Origin: Salirhabdus salicampi
Lineage (GTDB): Bacteria; Bacillota; Bacilli; Bacillales; Alkalibacillaceae
Assembly: GCF_024259515.1 (NCBI RefSeq)
Contig: NZ_JANBWE010000004.1
Coordinates: 1 to 64,000 of the forward strand
Direction of reading: 5' to 3'
Length of the DNA: 64,000 nt
Shown: piece after piece, positions 34,219-44,318 of the stretch
Position numbering within the stretch: position 1 is the stretch's first letter
Layout: every line of letters begins with the position of its first letter
Position numbers and translations under genes: made by a program
The notes under the pieces: generated by a model
Database searches by the model: none
What the model was told of the DNA's origin: nothing
What the model saw: only the letters and a program-made list of their open reading frames with translations

Positions 34219-36006
34219 ATGGCACAAGATAATAGATTTTATGGGCAATTACCTAAAATTGGAATTCGACCGGCAATCGATGGCCGAAGAAAGGGCGTTC
34301 GTGAATCACTAGAAGAGACAACTATGAATATGGCAAAATCCGTTGCAACATTCATAGAAGAGAATGTGAAATATTATAATGGGGAACCTGTTGAATGTGT
34401 CATCGCCGACACTTGTATTGGTGGAGTGGCTGAAGCGGCACAAACTGCTGAAAAGTTCGAGCGTGAAGGTGTCGGTGTTTCTTTAACTGTGACACCTTGC
34501 TGGTGCTATGGGGCCGAAACGATGGATATGAATCCGACAATTCCGAAAGCGGTATGGGGATTTAACGGTACGGACCGCCCAGGTGCTGTTTACTTAGCAG
34601 CCGTACTAGCAGCCCATAACCAAAAAGGATTGCCTGCATTCGGAATTTATGGGAAAGATGTGCAAGATTTACATGACACGTCGATCCCTGAGGACGTACA
34701 GGAGAAAATTTTACGGTTTACGAAAGCGGGTTTAGCTGCTGCCATGATGAAAGGGAAGTCTTATCTTTCTATGGGTTCTGTTTCCATGGGAATTGCCGGA
34801 AGTGTTGTAACGGAAGACTTTTTCCAGGAATATTTAGGGATGCGCAATGAGTATGTTGATATGTCTGAATTTATTAGAAGACTTAATGAAGACATATATG
34901 ACCAAGACGAGTTTGAAAAGGCAATGAGCTGGGTGAAGGAAAATTGTAAAGAAGGTCCAGATGATAATGCTGAAGGATTTAAGCGTACCCGTGCTCAACT
35001 GGACCATGATTGGGAAACAAGCGTAAAAATGACATTAATTGCCCGTGACCTGATGGTCGGTAACGAAAAGTTAGCCGAAATAGGCTTTGAAGAAGAAGCG
35101 TTAGGTCGTAACGCAATTGCTGGTGGATTCCAAGGGCAACGTCAGTGGACAGATCACTTTCCTAACGGAGATTTTATGGAGGCGATATTAAATACATCAT
35201 TTGATTGGAATGGGAAGCGGGCACCGTATATTGTTGCGACGGAAAATGATAGTTTAAATGGTGTGACAATGCTATTCGGTCATTTGCTGACAAATACGGC
35301 TCAAGTGTTTGCTGATGTTCGAACATATTGGAGTCCAGAGGCTGTAGAACGCGTAACTGGACATAATCCAAAAGGGTTAGCAGAACAAGGCTTTATTCAT
35401 TTGATTAATTCCGGTCCTGCAGCATTAGATGGTACAGGACAACAAACGGTAGATGGAAAGCCGGCGATTAAACCGTTTTGGGAAATTACCGATGATGAGG
35501 TTCAAAAATGCCTTGATGAGACGTTGTGGAGACCTGCATCAACAGAGTACTTCCGTGGAGGAGGTTGGTCCAGTGACTTCTTAACAAAGGGAAATATGCC
35601 TGTGACCATTGCTAGAATTAACTTAGTGAAAGGACTCGGCCCTGCACTACAAATAGCTGAAGGGTATACAGTAGACTTGCCTGAAGAAGTCCATGACACA
35701 CTTGATGTGCGGACAAATCCAACTTGGCCGACGACTTGGTTTGTTCCTAACATTACAGGTGAAGGAGTGTTCCGTGATGTATATTCTGTCATGAATTCAT
35801 GGGGAGCTAATCACTGTGTGATGAGTTATGGCCATATCGGAGCTGACTTAATTACACTCGCGTCCATTTTACGTATCCCGGTGAACATGCATAATGTTCC
35901 TGAGGAAAATATCTTTAGACCGAGTGCATGGGGAATGTTTGGTACGAGGGATCCTGAAGGTGCAGATTTCCGAGCGTGTCAAAACTTTGGTCCGTTATAT
36001 AAATAA
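34219..36006 (+). CDS. fucI: L-fucose isomerase
   Basis: 595 residues, the usual FucI length. It converts L-fucose to L-fuculose (and D-arabinose to D-ribulose) with Mn2+. Family motifs: [19 protein letters not shown] at the start, [12 protein letters not shown], the metal-binding segment [16 protein letters not shown] and FADVRTYW, and the C-terminal [20 protein letters not shown] with a conserved His. ATG 34219 lies eight bases after GGGAGGA. Last gene of the operon, followed by a terminator shared with the convergent repressor. Confidence 0.95.
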   Translation: MAQDNRFYGQLPKIGIRPAIDGRRKGVRESLEETTMNMAKSVATFIEENVKYYNGEPVECVIADTCIGGVAEAAQTAEKFEREGVGVSLTVTPCWCYGAETMDMNPTIPKAVWGFNGTDRPGAVYLAAVLAAHNQKGLPAFGIYGKDVQDLHDTSIPEDVQEKILRFTKAGLAAAMMKGKSYLSMGSVSMGIAGSVVTEDFFQEYLGMRNEYVDMSEFIRRLNEDIYDQDEFEKAMSWVKENCKEGPDDNAEGFKRTRAQLDHDWETSVKMTLIARDLMVGNEKLAEIGFEEEALGRNAIAGGFQGQRQWTDHFPNGDFMEAILNTSFDWNGKRAPYIVATENDSLNGVTMLFGHLLTNTAQVFADVRTYWSPEAVERVTGHNPKGLAEQGFIHLINSGPAALDGTGQQTVDGKPAIKPFWEITDDEVQKCLDETLWRPASTEYFRGGGWSSDFLTKGNMPVTIARINLVKGLGPALQIAEGYTVDLPEEVHDTLDVRTNPTWPTTWFVPNITGEGVFRDVYSVMNSWGANHCVMSYGHIGADLITLASILRIPVNMHNVPEENIFRPSAWGMFGTRDPEGADFRACQNFGPLYK

Positions 36007-36020
36007 AGATATAAACAGAG

Positions 36021-36056
36021 AAAAAGGGTCTCTAGTATACTAGCAGACCCTTTTTT
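36021..36056. terminator. Bidirectional terminator between fucI and the LacI-type gene
   Basis: AAAAAGGGTCT (36021-36031) pairs with AGACCCTTTTT (36045-36055) and has A and T runs on both sides, so it ends both converging transcripts. Confidence 0.88.
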
Positions 36057-36059
36057 ATG

Positions 36060-37082
36060 TCATGAATCATAGTTAAGATTTTTTGATGATCGACGAATGA
36101 TCAGTTCTGGTAAATAGATAATTTTTTGACTCTGTTTTGCCTCTTTGTTTTCGATGCGGTTAATTAGCATCTCCATTCCTTTGTAGCCGAATTGATAAGC
36201 AGGCTGATTTACAACGGTGAAAAATGAGTTGTGTAGAGGCATTGGATGGGGATCGTCGTAACATACAACCGAAATGTCATCGGGAACCCTGATGCCGAAT
36301 ACATGTAAGTTATTTACTAAATCAACGGCTAAAAAGTTACTGGAACAATAGATAGCGGTTGGTTGTGATTCTTTTGGCATTGTGAGTAACGTTTTAATAT
36401 AAGTAGATGTTTTCACTTTTCTTAAATCAGTCCGGAACATCCAGTTTTCATTTATCGGCAACTGATGTTTCTTTAAAAAGTCAACGTAAGCTCCCTCACG
36501 CTCCCGAACATTGGAGACCGTAGCCGGTCCTGTAACGAAGCCGATTCGTTCGTGACCTAATTCGTATAAATGGTTTAGCAGTTTATTCGTACCATCCACA
36601 TTATCACCAATAACGATATCAGTATCAATAGCTTCTACATCCCGGTCAATAAGGACAAAAGGAATATGATGTCTCGTTAATGCTTCAACGTTTTTCGTTG
36701 AGGCATCACCAGCCGGAGTGAGGAGCATGCCATCGATCCCTCTAGATACAGCGGATTTGATATATGATGATTCTTTTTCAATATTTTCATCTGTATTGCT
36801 AAATACGAGTTGAAACCCTTCTTCATGTGCCTTGTCTTCGGCCCCTCTTGCAATACTCGTAAAAAAGGGGTTCGAAACATCAGTCACAATGAGGGACAAC
36901 AACTTTGAGTCCTTCGATATTAAGCTTTGAGCTGAACGGTTCGGTATATAGTCTAATTCTTTAATCGCTTTTTCAACACGTTTACGTGTTTCTTCTTTAA
37001 TAGATGGATGGTTATTAATTACTCTCGAAACTGTCATGGCTGATACGTTTGCTTTTTTTGCGACATCATATATGGTGGCCAT
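36060..37082 (-). CDS. LacI-family transcriptional repressor
   Basis: 340 residues. N-terminal LacI helix-turn-helix (ATIYDVAKKANVSAMTVSRV, about 2-25) with hinge helix around residue 50 (IPNRSAQSLISK), then a periplasmic-binding-like effector domain (LIVTDVSNPFF, GIDGMLLTPAG, ERIGFVTGPA). ATG 37082 is six bases after AAGGGAAG; a longer reading starts inside that site. Its own promoter has TAGACA (37174-37169), 17 bp, TAGAAT (37151-37146) with the operator in the spacer, so it is probably autoregulated. Same operator before the fucI operon and before the rhaEW-like gene: a local regulon. Confidence 0.9.
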   Translation of the reverse strand: MATIYDVAKKANVSAMTVSRVINNHPSIKEETRKRVEKAIKELDYIPNRSAQSLISKDSKLLSLIVTDVSNPFFTSIARGAEDKAHEEGFQLVFSNTDENIEKESSYIKSAVSRGIDGMLLTPAGDASTKNVEALTRHHIPFVLIDRDVEAIDTDIVIGDNVDGTNKLLNHLYELGHERIGFVTGPATVSNVREREGAYVDFLKKHQLPINENWMFRTDLRKVKTSTYIKTLLTMPKESQPTAIYCSSNFLAVDLVNNLHVFGIRVPDDISVVCYDDPHPMPLHNSFFTVVNQPAYQFGYKGMEMLINRIENKEAKQSQKIIYLPELIIRRSSKNLNYDS

Positions 37083-37151
37083 CTTCATCTTCCCTTCATG
37101 CAATCACAAACAGTTAGCGAGTCTGTGACGTAATTGGATACTTTTATTCTA

Positions 37152-37165
37152 TGTTATCGATAACA
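37152..37165. promoter_or_regulatory. LacI-type operator, copy 2 (autoregulatory)
   Basis: TGTTATCGATAACA, a perfect 14-bp palindrome lying within the -35/-10 spacer of the repressor's own promoter. Confidence 0.78.
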
Positions 37166-37277
37166 ATTTGTCTATAACGTTCTAAAAGACTACTAGAAAT
37201 TATATTAACACCGGATAATTCGCATAAATTGTAAGTAAAGTAAGGTTCTTACAATTGGGCATAGTTCATGAAGTGAT

Positions 37278-37291
37278 TGTTATCGATAACA
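37278..37291. promoter_or_regulatory. LacI-type operator, copy 3
   Basis: TGTTATCGATAACA, identical to copy 2, placed three bases upstream of the plus-strand TATAAT that should drive the rhaEW-like operon. Confidence 0.78.
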
Positions 37292-37346
37292 GTTTATAAT
37301 AAAGTGTGGAAAAATCAAACATTAGTGGAACTATGAATAACGATAT

Positions 37347-37364
37347 TTTTTGTTTAAACAAAAA
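37347..37364. promoter_or_regulatory. 18-bp palindrome, candidate DeoR-regulator site
   Basis: TTTTTGTTTAAACAAAAA is a perfect palindrome in the leader of the rhaEW-like gene. Assignment to the DeoR-family protein encoded in the same operon is a guess from position. Confidence 0.45.
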
Positions 37365-37451
37365 CAAATAAAGTTAAACAAAACAATTCAAAAATGTAAA
37401 AGAACGTGTTATGATGTAATCAAACATAAACGAAAGGGGAAAAAACTAACT

Positions 37452-39518
37452 ATGGTACAGAATCGATGGGATGAACGAGGAGACAATTTTGAAAACGCTT
37501 TACAACAATTGGTGTATAGATCGAATTTATTAGGGTCTGACCGCTCTGTGGCAAACTTTGGCGGAGGTAATACGTCAGCCAAAACCGTTGAAAAGGATTT
37601 TAGAGGTCGAGATATTGAAGTGATGTGGGTGAAAGGTAGTGGCTCTGACCTTGCTACGATGAAGGAGAAGAACTTTACAGGCCTGAACTTAACGGATATA
37701 AGACCGTTAGTTGAAAGAGAAGATATGTCAGATGAAGAAATGGTCAGCTATTTAGCACATACAATGATTGATTCAAAACATCCTAGATCTTCAATTGAAA
37801 CGTTATTACATGCTTTCCTTCCGTTTAAACACGTTGACCATACACATCCAGATGCCATTATTAGTATTGCATGTGCGGATAATGGAAAAGAAATTGCAAA
37901 AGAAGTATATGGTGACCGCTTTGTGTGGGTTCCTTATATTCGCCCGGGATTCCAACTATCGAAAATGATTGCAGAAGGTGTGAAACAAAATCCTCAAGCT
38001 GAATTAGTCATAATGGAAAAGCACGGGCTAGTTACATGGGGAGAAACGTCAAAAGAATGTTACGAGAATACGATAAACATTATTCAAGAGGCAGAAGACT
38101 ATATTGAAGCGAAATCTAAAGGGCATACATTATTCGGTGGTAACAAATACGAATCTATTGCTACAGAACAACGTAAGGAAGTACTAGCGAAAGTTCTTCC
38201 TGTCGTTCGAGGTGAAGTGAGTAAAAATAAGAAAATGATCGTTACCCATGATGACAGTGAAGATGTTTTGCAGTTTGTAAATAGTGTGGATGCTTCATCA
38301 CTTGTTGGAATTGGAGCTGCCTGTCCTGACCATCTAGTTCACACGAAACGTGTACCATTATTTATAGATTGGGATCCTCGTAGCCAAAGTGTTGATAGTT
38401 TAATAGAAAGTGTGAAATCAGGAATCGAAACATTTGAGCAAGAGTATGAGGAGTACTTTAACCGCAATAAATCAGAAGGAGATACAATAGCCGAACGGGC
38501 ACCGAGAGTTATTTTAATTCCTGGAATTGGAATGATCAATACAGGGAAGAACTGGTTTGCGGCTAAGGTAAGCGAAGCGTTGTACCATCGAGCGATTGCA
38601 GTTATGAGAGGTTCAACGGTTCTCGGCAACTTTATATCATTGAGTGAGGCAGAGGCGTTTGCGGTTGAGTATTGGCCACTTGAGCTTTATAAGCTTAGTT
38701 TAGCTCCACCAGAAGCAGAGTTCTCTCGCCACGTAGCGTTTGTTACGGGAGGAGCTGGTGGAATTGGTAGTGCAACATGCTATCGTTTAGTAGAGGATGG
38801 CGCACACGTTGTTGTTGCCGACATTAATTTAGAAGGTGCAGAAAAACTAGCGAATGAAATCAATGAAAAATATGGGGAGCATCGAGCCGTTGCTATTAAA
38901 ATGGATGTAACGAAGGAAGAGGAAGTGGCTGATGCGATAAATGAAGCAGTATTAGAATATGGTGGAATCGATATTTTAGTCAATAATGCTGGCTTGGCGA
39001 GTTCCAGTCCATTTGATGAAACGACACTTGATGCTTGGAATTTAAATGTTAATGTATTAGTAACTGGGTATTTTCTAGTGGCCAGAGAAGTGTTTAAGTT
39101 AATGAAAAACCAAAACATTGGTGGAAATATGGTATTTGTTGGTTCGAAAAATTCCATTTATGCTGGAAAAAATGCAGCAGCCTACAGCACAGCGAAAGCA
39201 GCAGAAGTGCATTTGGCAAGAACAATTGCAGCCGATGGTGGCCCACACGGTATCCGGGTAAATACTGTTTTACCTGATGCGGTCATAAGAGGATCAGCTA
39301 TTTGGGATTCTAAATGGAAGGAAGAAAGAGCTGCTTCCTACGGTATTGACCCTGATCAATTAGAGGACCATTACCGTAAGAGAACGATTCTCAATGTTAA
39401 TATTTTACCTGAAGATATTGCGGATTCGATTGCGTTTTTAGCTTCTTCAAAAGCATCGAAAACAACTGGATGTATGGTCACTGTAGATGGTGGAGTACCT
39501 GCAGCCTTTACACGATAA
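37452..39518 (+). CDS. rhaEW: Fused ketose-1-phosphate aldolase / lactaldehyde dehydrogenase (RhaEW type)
   Basis: 688 residues from ATG 37452 (after GAAAGGGG); a longer in-frame reading would run through the A-rich leader and is unlikely. The N-terminal half (about 1-420) is a class II aldolase with HTHPDAIISIA and EKHGLVTWG zinc motifs. The C-terminal half (about 425-688) is an SDR with VTGGAGGIGSAT, NNAG and YSTAK. B. subtilis YuxG (RhaEW) has this fusion: it cleaves L-rhamnulose-1-phosphate to DHAP plus L-lactaldehyde and oxidises the lactaldehyde to L-lactate. With fucI and not rhaA present here, fuculose-1-phosphate may be used as well (inference). Confidence 0.88.
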   Translation: MVQNRWDERGDNFENALQQLVYRSNLLGSDRSVANFGGGNTSAKTVEKDFRGRDIEVMWVKGSGSDLATMKEKNFTGLNLTDIRPLVEREDMSDEEMVSYLAHTMIDSKHPRSSIETLLHAFLPFKHVDHTHPDAIISIACADNGKEIAKEVYGDRFVWVPYIRPGFQLSKMIAEGVKQNPQAELVIMEKHGLVTWGETSKECYENTINIIQEAEDYIEAKSKGHTLFGGNKYESIATEQRKEVLAKVLPVVRGEVSKNKKMIVTHDDSEDVLQFVNSVDASSLVGIGAACPDHLVHTKRVPLFIDWDPRSQSVDSLIESVKSGIETFEQEYEEYFNRNKSEGDTIAERAPRVILIPGIGMINTGKNWFAAKVSEALYHRAIAVMRGSTVLGNFISLSEAEAFAVEYWPLELYKLSLAPPEAEFSRHVAFVTGGAGGIGSATCYRLVEDGAHVVVADINLEGAEKLANEINEKYGEHRAVAIKMDVTKEEEVADAINEAVLEYGGIDILVNNAGLASSSPFDETTLDAWNLNVNVLVTGYFLVAREVFKLMKNQNIGGNMVFVGSKNSIYAGKNAAAYSTAKAAEVHLARTIAADGGPHGIRVNTVLPDAVIRGSAIWDSKWKEERAASYGIDPDQLEDHYRKRTILNVNILPEDIADSIAFLASSKASKTTGCMVTVDGGVPAAFTR

Positions 39519-39584
39519 GGGACGAACAAAATAATTGAACACGAACAACGATATTGGTTTGTTAGGTAGAAAGAGAGGATAACA

Positions 39585-40349
39585 ATGCTAGTTGCTGAAA
39601 GACATCAAAGGATTGTAGAGCTTGTGAATAAAAGGAAAAGTATTCGCGTGTCTGAATTAAGTCGTTTATTTTCTGTTACAGAAGAAACGATACGCCGTGA
39701 CTTAGAAAAGTTGGAAAATGACCGCAGATTGAAAAGAAGTCACGGTGGTGCCGTTTCCATTGCCTCTGACCAAGAGTCATATGAAACCCCTTATACAGAA
39801 AGAGAAGTAACGAATGTAAAGGAGAAACGCGATATAGCAACGATTGCGGCGAACTTAGTTAACGAAGGGGATAAAATTATTCTCGATGCCAGCTCGACAG
39901 CTTTGTTTATGGCGAAGGAGCTGCCGAATATCTCCATCACCGTTTTAACGAACTCTATTAAAGTAGCGATTGAGTTAAGCGGAAAGTCGAATGTGACCGT
40001 TATTTCAACGGGGGGGATTGTCACTCAACGTTCACTATCCTATGTTGGACCTTTAACAGAAGATAATTTAAAAAATTACCACGTTGATAAAGGTTTTATT
40101 TCGTGTAAAGGATTACATTTGCAGCATGGTATCAGTGAATCAAGTGATGACCAGGCGCGCATTAAGAAAAAAATGTGCGATATTTCCGAAAAGGTATACG
40201 TTATGGTTGATCATTCAAAATTTGCCGTCCAATCTTTTTCGTTAATCAACTCGTTAGATAAAGTGGATTATGTTATTACAGATCGTAAGGTAGGAGCAAA
40301 GGATGTAGATGAAATTCAGAAACGAAAAGTGGAAGTCATTCAGCCGTAA
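39585..40349 (+). CDS. DeoR-family transcriptional regulator (RhaR-like)
   Basis: 254 residues. N-terminal helix-turn-helix (ERHQRIVELVNKRKSIRVSE then EETIRRDLEKLE, about 5-50) and a DeoR sensor domain (about 75-240; LDASSTALFMAKEL, LTNSIKVAIEL, STGGIV, DHSKF). It follows the rhaEW-like gene as RhaR does in B. subtilis, so it is likely the pathway repressor responding to a phosphorylated ketose. Two regulators (LacI and DeoR type) may therefore converge on this operon. Confidence 0.9.
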   Translation: MLVAERHQRIVELVNKRKSIRVSELSRLFSVTEETIRRDLEKLENDRRLKRSHGGAVSIASDQESYETPYTEREVTNVKEKRDIATIAANLVNEGDKIILDASSTALFMAKELPNISITVLTNSIKVAIELSGKSNVTVISTGGIVTQRSLSYVGPLTEDNLKNYHVDKGFISCKGLHLQHGISESSDDQARIKKKMCDISEKVYVMVDHSKFAVQSFSLINSLDKVDYVITDRKVGAKDVDEIQKRKVEVIQP

Positions 40350-40388
40350 CAAATGTTAATTAAACACAAAAAAGGGGAGGGAAGGGGA

Positions 40389-42062
40389 ATGTCTAAAAAG
40401 TATGCTATTGGTGTGGATTACGGAACAGAATCCGGTCGTGCTGTCCTCGTCTCATTAGATAATGGTGAAGAAATTGTGGACCATGTTACACCATATAAAC
40501 ATGGAGTGATCGAAGATACGCTACCAGGTACAAATGTTGAATTAGGGTTTGAGTGGGCGCTTCAACATCCAACTGACTACATAGATGTATTGAGACAGTC
40601 TGTGCCTGCAGTAGTAAAGGAGTCTGGTGTAAGTCCGGAAGATATTATTGGAATCGGAATTGATTTTACAGCCTGCACCATGTTGCCAATTGACGAGAAT
40701 GGTACTCCGCTTTGCTTTGATCCAAAGTGGCAAGATGAACCACATAGCTGGGTTAAATTATGGAAGCATCATGCTTCACAAGATGAAGCGACAAAAGTAA
40801 ACGAAGCAGCGGAGAAACGCGGAGAAAAGTTTCTTGCCCGTTATGGTGGGAAGATTTCATCTGAGTGGATGTTGCCAAAAGTTTGGCAAACATTAGACGA
40901 AAGCCCTAAGGTTTACGAGGAAGCGGATCGGTTTATTGAAGCTTCCGACTGGGTGACATTGCAACTAACAAATAATTTTATAAGAAACAGTTGTGCAGCT
41001 GGTTATAAAGGCTTGTGGCATAAACAAGACGGATATCCAAGTCATGACTTTTTGAAGGATTTAGATCCTCGCTTAGAGCGGTTAGCTGAAACAAAGCTGC
41101 GGGGAGATGTTGTGCCTTTAGGTTCCAAGGCAGGGGAACTTACGGGGGAAATGGCGAAACTAGTAGGGTTAAAGGCTGGAACTGCTGTGGCCGTTCCGAT
41201 TATTGATGCGCACGCTTCTGTTCCAGGTGTAGGAGTTGTGGAACCTGGCAAACTTGTGATGGCAATGGGCACTTCAATCTGTCACATGTTATTAGGGGAA
41301 GAGGAAGTAGAAGTTGAAGGTATGTGTGGAGTTGTAGAAGACGGCATTATCCCTGGACTTTATGGTTATGAAGCAGGTCAGTCTGCTGGTGGTGATATCT
41401 TTGCGTGGTATGTAAAACACAGTGTACCAGGATATGTCGAAAGGGCAGCACAGGAGGAAGGGATTTCTGTTTATCAGTGGTTGGAGGAAAAAGCGGCTAA
41501 CTATAAACCAGGGGAAACTGGACTGCTCGCTTTAGACTGGTGGAACGGGAATCGGTCTGTCCTTGTTGATACAAACTTAACGGGACTACTTGTGGGCGCT
41601 ACCCTTCAAACGAAACCGGAAGAGATATTCCGCGCTTTGTTAGAAGCAACAGCCTTTGGAACACGAAAAATTATTGATGCGTTTCATCATGACGGTGTTC
41701 CCATTCATGAAATATATGCTTGTGGTGGATTGCCGCAAAACAATAAATTGTTAATGCAAATTTATGCTGATGTAACCAATCGATCAATTAAAATAGCAGA
41801 TTCTAAACAAACACCTGCTGTTGGTGCTGCGATGTTTGGGGCTGTGGCAGCTGGAGAACAAAATGGCGGATATGATTCATTAATCGACGCTGCTCAAAAT
41901 ATGGCAAAAGTAAAGGATACAACCATTGATCCTATTCCAGAAAATGTTGAGATGTATGATAAGTTATACGAAGAATATCTTACCCTTCATGATTATTTTG
42001 GTCGTGGTCAAAATGATGTGATGAGAAGGTTGAAAGCCATTCGAACGGAAATAGGTGAATAA
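40389..42062 (+). CDS. araB: Ribulokinase-type FGGY kinase (AraB family)
   Basis: 557 residues from ATG 40389 behind GGAGGGAAGGGG. AraB pattern: [79 protein letters not shown] and the C-terminal [18 protein letters not shown]. AraB phosphorylates L- or D-ribulose. Here it takes the place that a rhamnulokinase has in the B. subtilis rhamnose operon, with no araA or araD in the window. FucI could supply D-ribulose from D-arabinose; or the kinase handles another ketose. Confidence 0.88.
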   Translation: MSKKYAIGVDYGTESGRAVLVSLDNGEEIVDHVTPYKHGVIEDTLPGTNVELGFEWALQHPTDYIDVLRQSVPAVVKESGVSPEDIIGIGIDFTACTMLPIDENGTPLCFDPKWQDEPHSWVKLWKHHASQDEATKVNEAAEKRGEKFLARYGGKISSEWMLPKVWQTLDESPKVYEEADRFIEASDWVTLQLTNNFIRNSCAAGYKGLWHKQDGYPSHDFLKDLDPRLERLAETKLRGDVVPLGSKAGELTGEMAKLVGLKAGTAVAVPIIDAHASVPGVGVVEPGKLVMAMGTSICHMLLGEEEVEVEGMCGVVEDGIIPGLYGYEAGQSAGGDIFAWYVKHSVPGYVERAAQEEGISVYQWLEEKAANYKPGETGLLALDWWNGNRSVLVDTNLTGLLVGATLQTKPEEIFRALLEATAFGTRKIIDAFHHDGVPIHEIYACGGLPQNNKLLMQIYADVTNRSIKIADSKQTPAVGAAMFGAVAAGEQNGGYDSLIDAAQNMAKVKDTTIDPIPENVEMYDKLYEEYLTLHDYFGRGQNDVMRRLKAIRTEIGE

Positions 42063-42072
42063 GTGTTGACGT

Positions 42073-42113
42073 GAGTTAATAGATTATCCATTATCCAGAT
42101 AGTCTATTAACTC
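42073..42113 (+). terminator. Inverted repeat between araB-like gene and lutA
   Basis: Arms of 16 bases (42073-42088 and 42098-42113, starting GAGTTAATAGA) pair with one mismatch around a nine-base loop. No T-run follows, so it could be an RNA processing or stability element or an operator instead of a terminator. Confidence 0.5.
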
Positions 42114-42147
42114 ATCTATTATATAGAGGTTTAGCGGGGGTGAACAC

Positions 42148-42870
42148 GTGAAAGTCTCACTATTTATTACGTGTCTTGTCGATGTTTTTTACGGTGATGT
42201 AGGGAAGGACACAGTAGAGTTGCTAGAGCGGTTAGGTTGTGAAGTGGAATTTCCGGTTAAACAGACGTGTTGTGGGCAGCCGGCTTTTAATAGTGGGTAT
42301 GTTGGAGAAGCAAAGGAAACGATGAAACATATGATTCGTACATTTTCTGAGGCAGATTATATTGTGACCCCTTCTGGTTCGTGTGCAACGATGTTGTTTC
42401 AGGAATACCCACACGTATTTGCAGGTGATGAAGTGTGGGAAGAGAAAGCGGTTCAGCTAGCCAATAAAACATACGAATTAACCCAATTTATCGTGGATGT
42501 ATTACAAGTAGAAGATGTTGGAGCAGCATTAAAAGGCAAAGCTACTTATCATACATCATGTCACATGACACGATTACTGCAAAATGTTGATGCCCCGATC
42601 AAGCTATTAAGCCATGTGCAGGGACTAGATGTAATCAATCTACCAAATGCCCATGATTGTTGCGGGTTTGGCGGGACTTTTTCCGTGAAAATGTCCAAAA
42701 TATCAGAGCAAATGGTAGATGAGAAAGTGAAACACGTGGAAAGTACGGATGCTGACTTTTTAATCGGAGCGGACTGTGGGTGCTTAATGAACATCGGTGG
42801 AAGAATAGAAAAGGAAAGTAAGCCTATTAAAGTCATGCACATTGCAACTGTTTTAAATCAACAAGCTTAA
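42148..42870 (+). CDS. lutA: L-lactate utilisation protein LutA
   Basis: 240 residues with two CCG (DUF224) domains: [11 protein letters not shown] (about residue 32) and CHMTRLL...[12 protein letters not shown] (about 133-180), which bind iron-sulfur or heterodisulfide-type clusters. LutA, LutB and LutC together oxidise L-lactate to pyruvate in Bacillus. GTG start behind GGGGGTGA. Placement after the lactaldehyde-producing pathway explains its role: it consumes the L-lactate made from rhamnose or fucose. Confidence 0.93.
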   Translation: MKVSLFITCLVDVFYGDVGKDTVELLERLGCEVEFPVKQTCCGQPAFNSGYVGEAKETMKHMIRTFSEADYIVTPSGSCATMLFQEYPHVFAGDEVWEEKAVQLANKTYELTQFIVDVLQVEDVGAALKGKATYHTSCHMTRLLQNVDAPIKLLSHVQGLDVINLPNAHDCCGFGGTFSVKMSKISEQMVDEKVKHVESTDADFLIGADCGCLMNIGGRIEKESKPIKVMHIATVLNQQA

Positions 42871-42887
42871 GAAAGAGGTGAGATAGA

Positions 42888-44303
42888 ATGTCAATGAAAA
42901 TTGGTTCAGATCAGTTTGATGAACGTGTAGATCAAGGGTTGTCTGATACCTTTATGCGGGGAGCCGTTTCTTCTGCACAAACTCGATTCCGCAATGGTCG
43001 GCTTAATGCAGCAGAAGAATTGGGAGATTGGGAAGATTGGCGTAGCTTAGGAGAAGAAATACGAACTCACACTCTTGAAAACTTAGATTATTATTTAGAC
43101 CAGTTAAGTGAAAACGTGGCGAAACGTGGAGGACACGTGTTTTTCGCTAAAACACCTGAAGAGGCGAATGAGTATATTACAAACGTCATTAAGCGCAAAA
43201 AGGCGAAAAAAGTGGCAAAGTCAAAATCAATGGTTAGTGAAGAAATTGGGCTTAATGATGCGTTACAAAAACAAGGGACAGAAGTGGTCGAAACAGATTT
43301 AGGTGAATGGATTTTACAGTTGGATGATTTTGATCCTCCGTCACATATCGTAACACCGGCACTACATAAAAACCGTCAACAAATCCGTGATGTATTCCAT
43401 GAAAAACTCGGTTATGATGAAACGGATAAGCCTGAGGAGTTAGCGTTATATGCGAGAGAACAGCTGCGGAAGGAATTTTTGTCTGCGGATGTAGGGATTA
43501 CTGGATGTAATTTTGCCATCGCTAACACTGGAACCGTATCTCTCGTGACAAACGAAGGAAATGCCAGGCTTGTCACATCACTTCCAGATACCCAAATTAC
43601 GGTAATGGGTATGGAACGGATTGTACCGTCATGGGAAGAGATGGAAGTACTCGTCAGCCTACTAACGAGAGCAGCGGTTGGCCAAAAGTTAACAAGTTAT
43701 ATAACTGCGTTAACAGGTACGAAAGGTCAGGAAGAGGTTGATGGACCAGAGGAATTTCACTTAGTTGTTGTTGATAATGGTCGTTCGAAAATCTTAGGGA
43801 CAGAATTTCAAGAAGCGTTGCATTGTATAAGGTGTGCTGCTTGTATTAACGTTTGTCCAGTATATCGCCATGTAGGTGGGCATGCGTATGGGTCGATTTA
43901 TCCTGGTCCAATTGGTGCTGTATTATCTCCATTATTAGGTGGCTATGACGAATATAAGGAGCTTCCTTATGCTTCTACATTATGTGCTGCATGTACGGAA
44001 GCGTGTCCCGTGAAAATTCCGTTGCACGACTTGCTCTTAAAGCATAGGCAAAATATAGTAGAAAAAGAAAAAAAAGCACCGAAATTTGAACAGTTGTCCA
44101 TGAAAGCATTTCGGATGGGAACAGCAACACCTTCCATGTATAACATTGGAACGAGGTTAGCGCCAACTGTTATGGCTCCTTTTACAAAAGATGAGAGCAT
44201 TGAGAAAGGGATCGGTCCGTTAAAAAAATGGACTGAAGCACGTCACATGCCGTCACCGAAAAAGAAAAGATTTAGAGATTGGTATAAGGAACGTTCAAAT
44301 TAA
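42888..44303 (+). CDS. lutB: L-lactate utilisation iron-sulfur protein LutB
   Basis: 471 residues. A DUF162/LUD domain (about 60-300) is followed by two 4Fe-4S clusters ([15 protein letters not shown] and [12 protein letters not shown], about 304-370) and a C-terminal tail. Electron-carrying subunit of the lactate oxidation complex, cytosolic or membrane-associated. Starts 17 bases after lutA with AAGAGGTGA. Confidence 0.95.
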   Translation: MSMKIGSDQFDERVDQGLSDTFMRGAVSSAQTRFRNGRLNAAEELGDWEDWRSLGEEIRTHTLENLDYYLDQLSENVAKRGGHVFFAKTPEEANEYITNVIKRKKAKKVAKSKSMVSEEIGLNDALQKQGTEVVETDLGEWILQLDDFDPPSHIVTPALHKNRQQIRDVFHEKLGYDETDKPEELALYAREQLRKEFLSADVGITGCNFAIANTGTVSLVTNEGNARLVTSLPDTQITVMGMERIVPSWEEMEVLVSLLTRAAVGQKLTSYITALTGTKGQEEVDGPEEFHLVVVDNGRSKILGTEFQEALHCIRCAACINVCPVYRHVGGHAYGSIYPGPIGAVLSPLLGGYDEYKELPYASTLCAACTEACPVKIPLHDLLLKHRQNIVEKEKKAPKFEQLSMKAFRMGTATPSMYNIGTRLAPTVMAPFTKDESIEKGIGPLKKWTEARHMPSPKKKRFRDWYKERSN

Positions 44304-44318
44304 GGGGGGGGTTGTATC

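Larger units (their letters stand above)
37083..37451. promoter_or_regulatory. Divergent control region with two operators, two promoters and a palindrome
   Basis: This 369-bp gap has no gene. It contains the minus-strand promoter of the repressor (37146-37174), a plus-strand TATAAT (37295-37300) with a weak -35 near 37272-37278, operators at 37152-37165 and 37278-37291, and an 18-bp palindrome at 37347-37364. The long A-rich leader after 37365 is not explained. Confidence 0.7.

Noticed and set aside
37350-37451. Upstream in-frame extension of the rhaEW-like gene by 34 codons
   Set aside because: It runs through an A-rich leader containing a palindrome, is Lys-rich and has no ribosome site, while ATG 37452 has GAAAGGGG.
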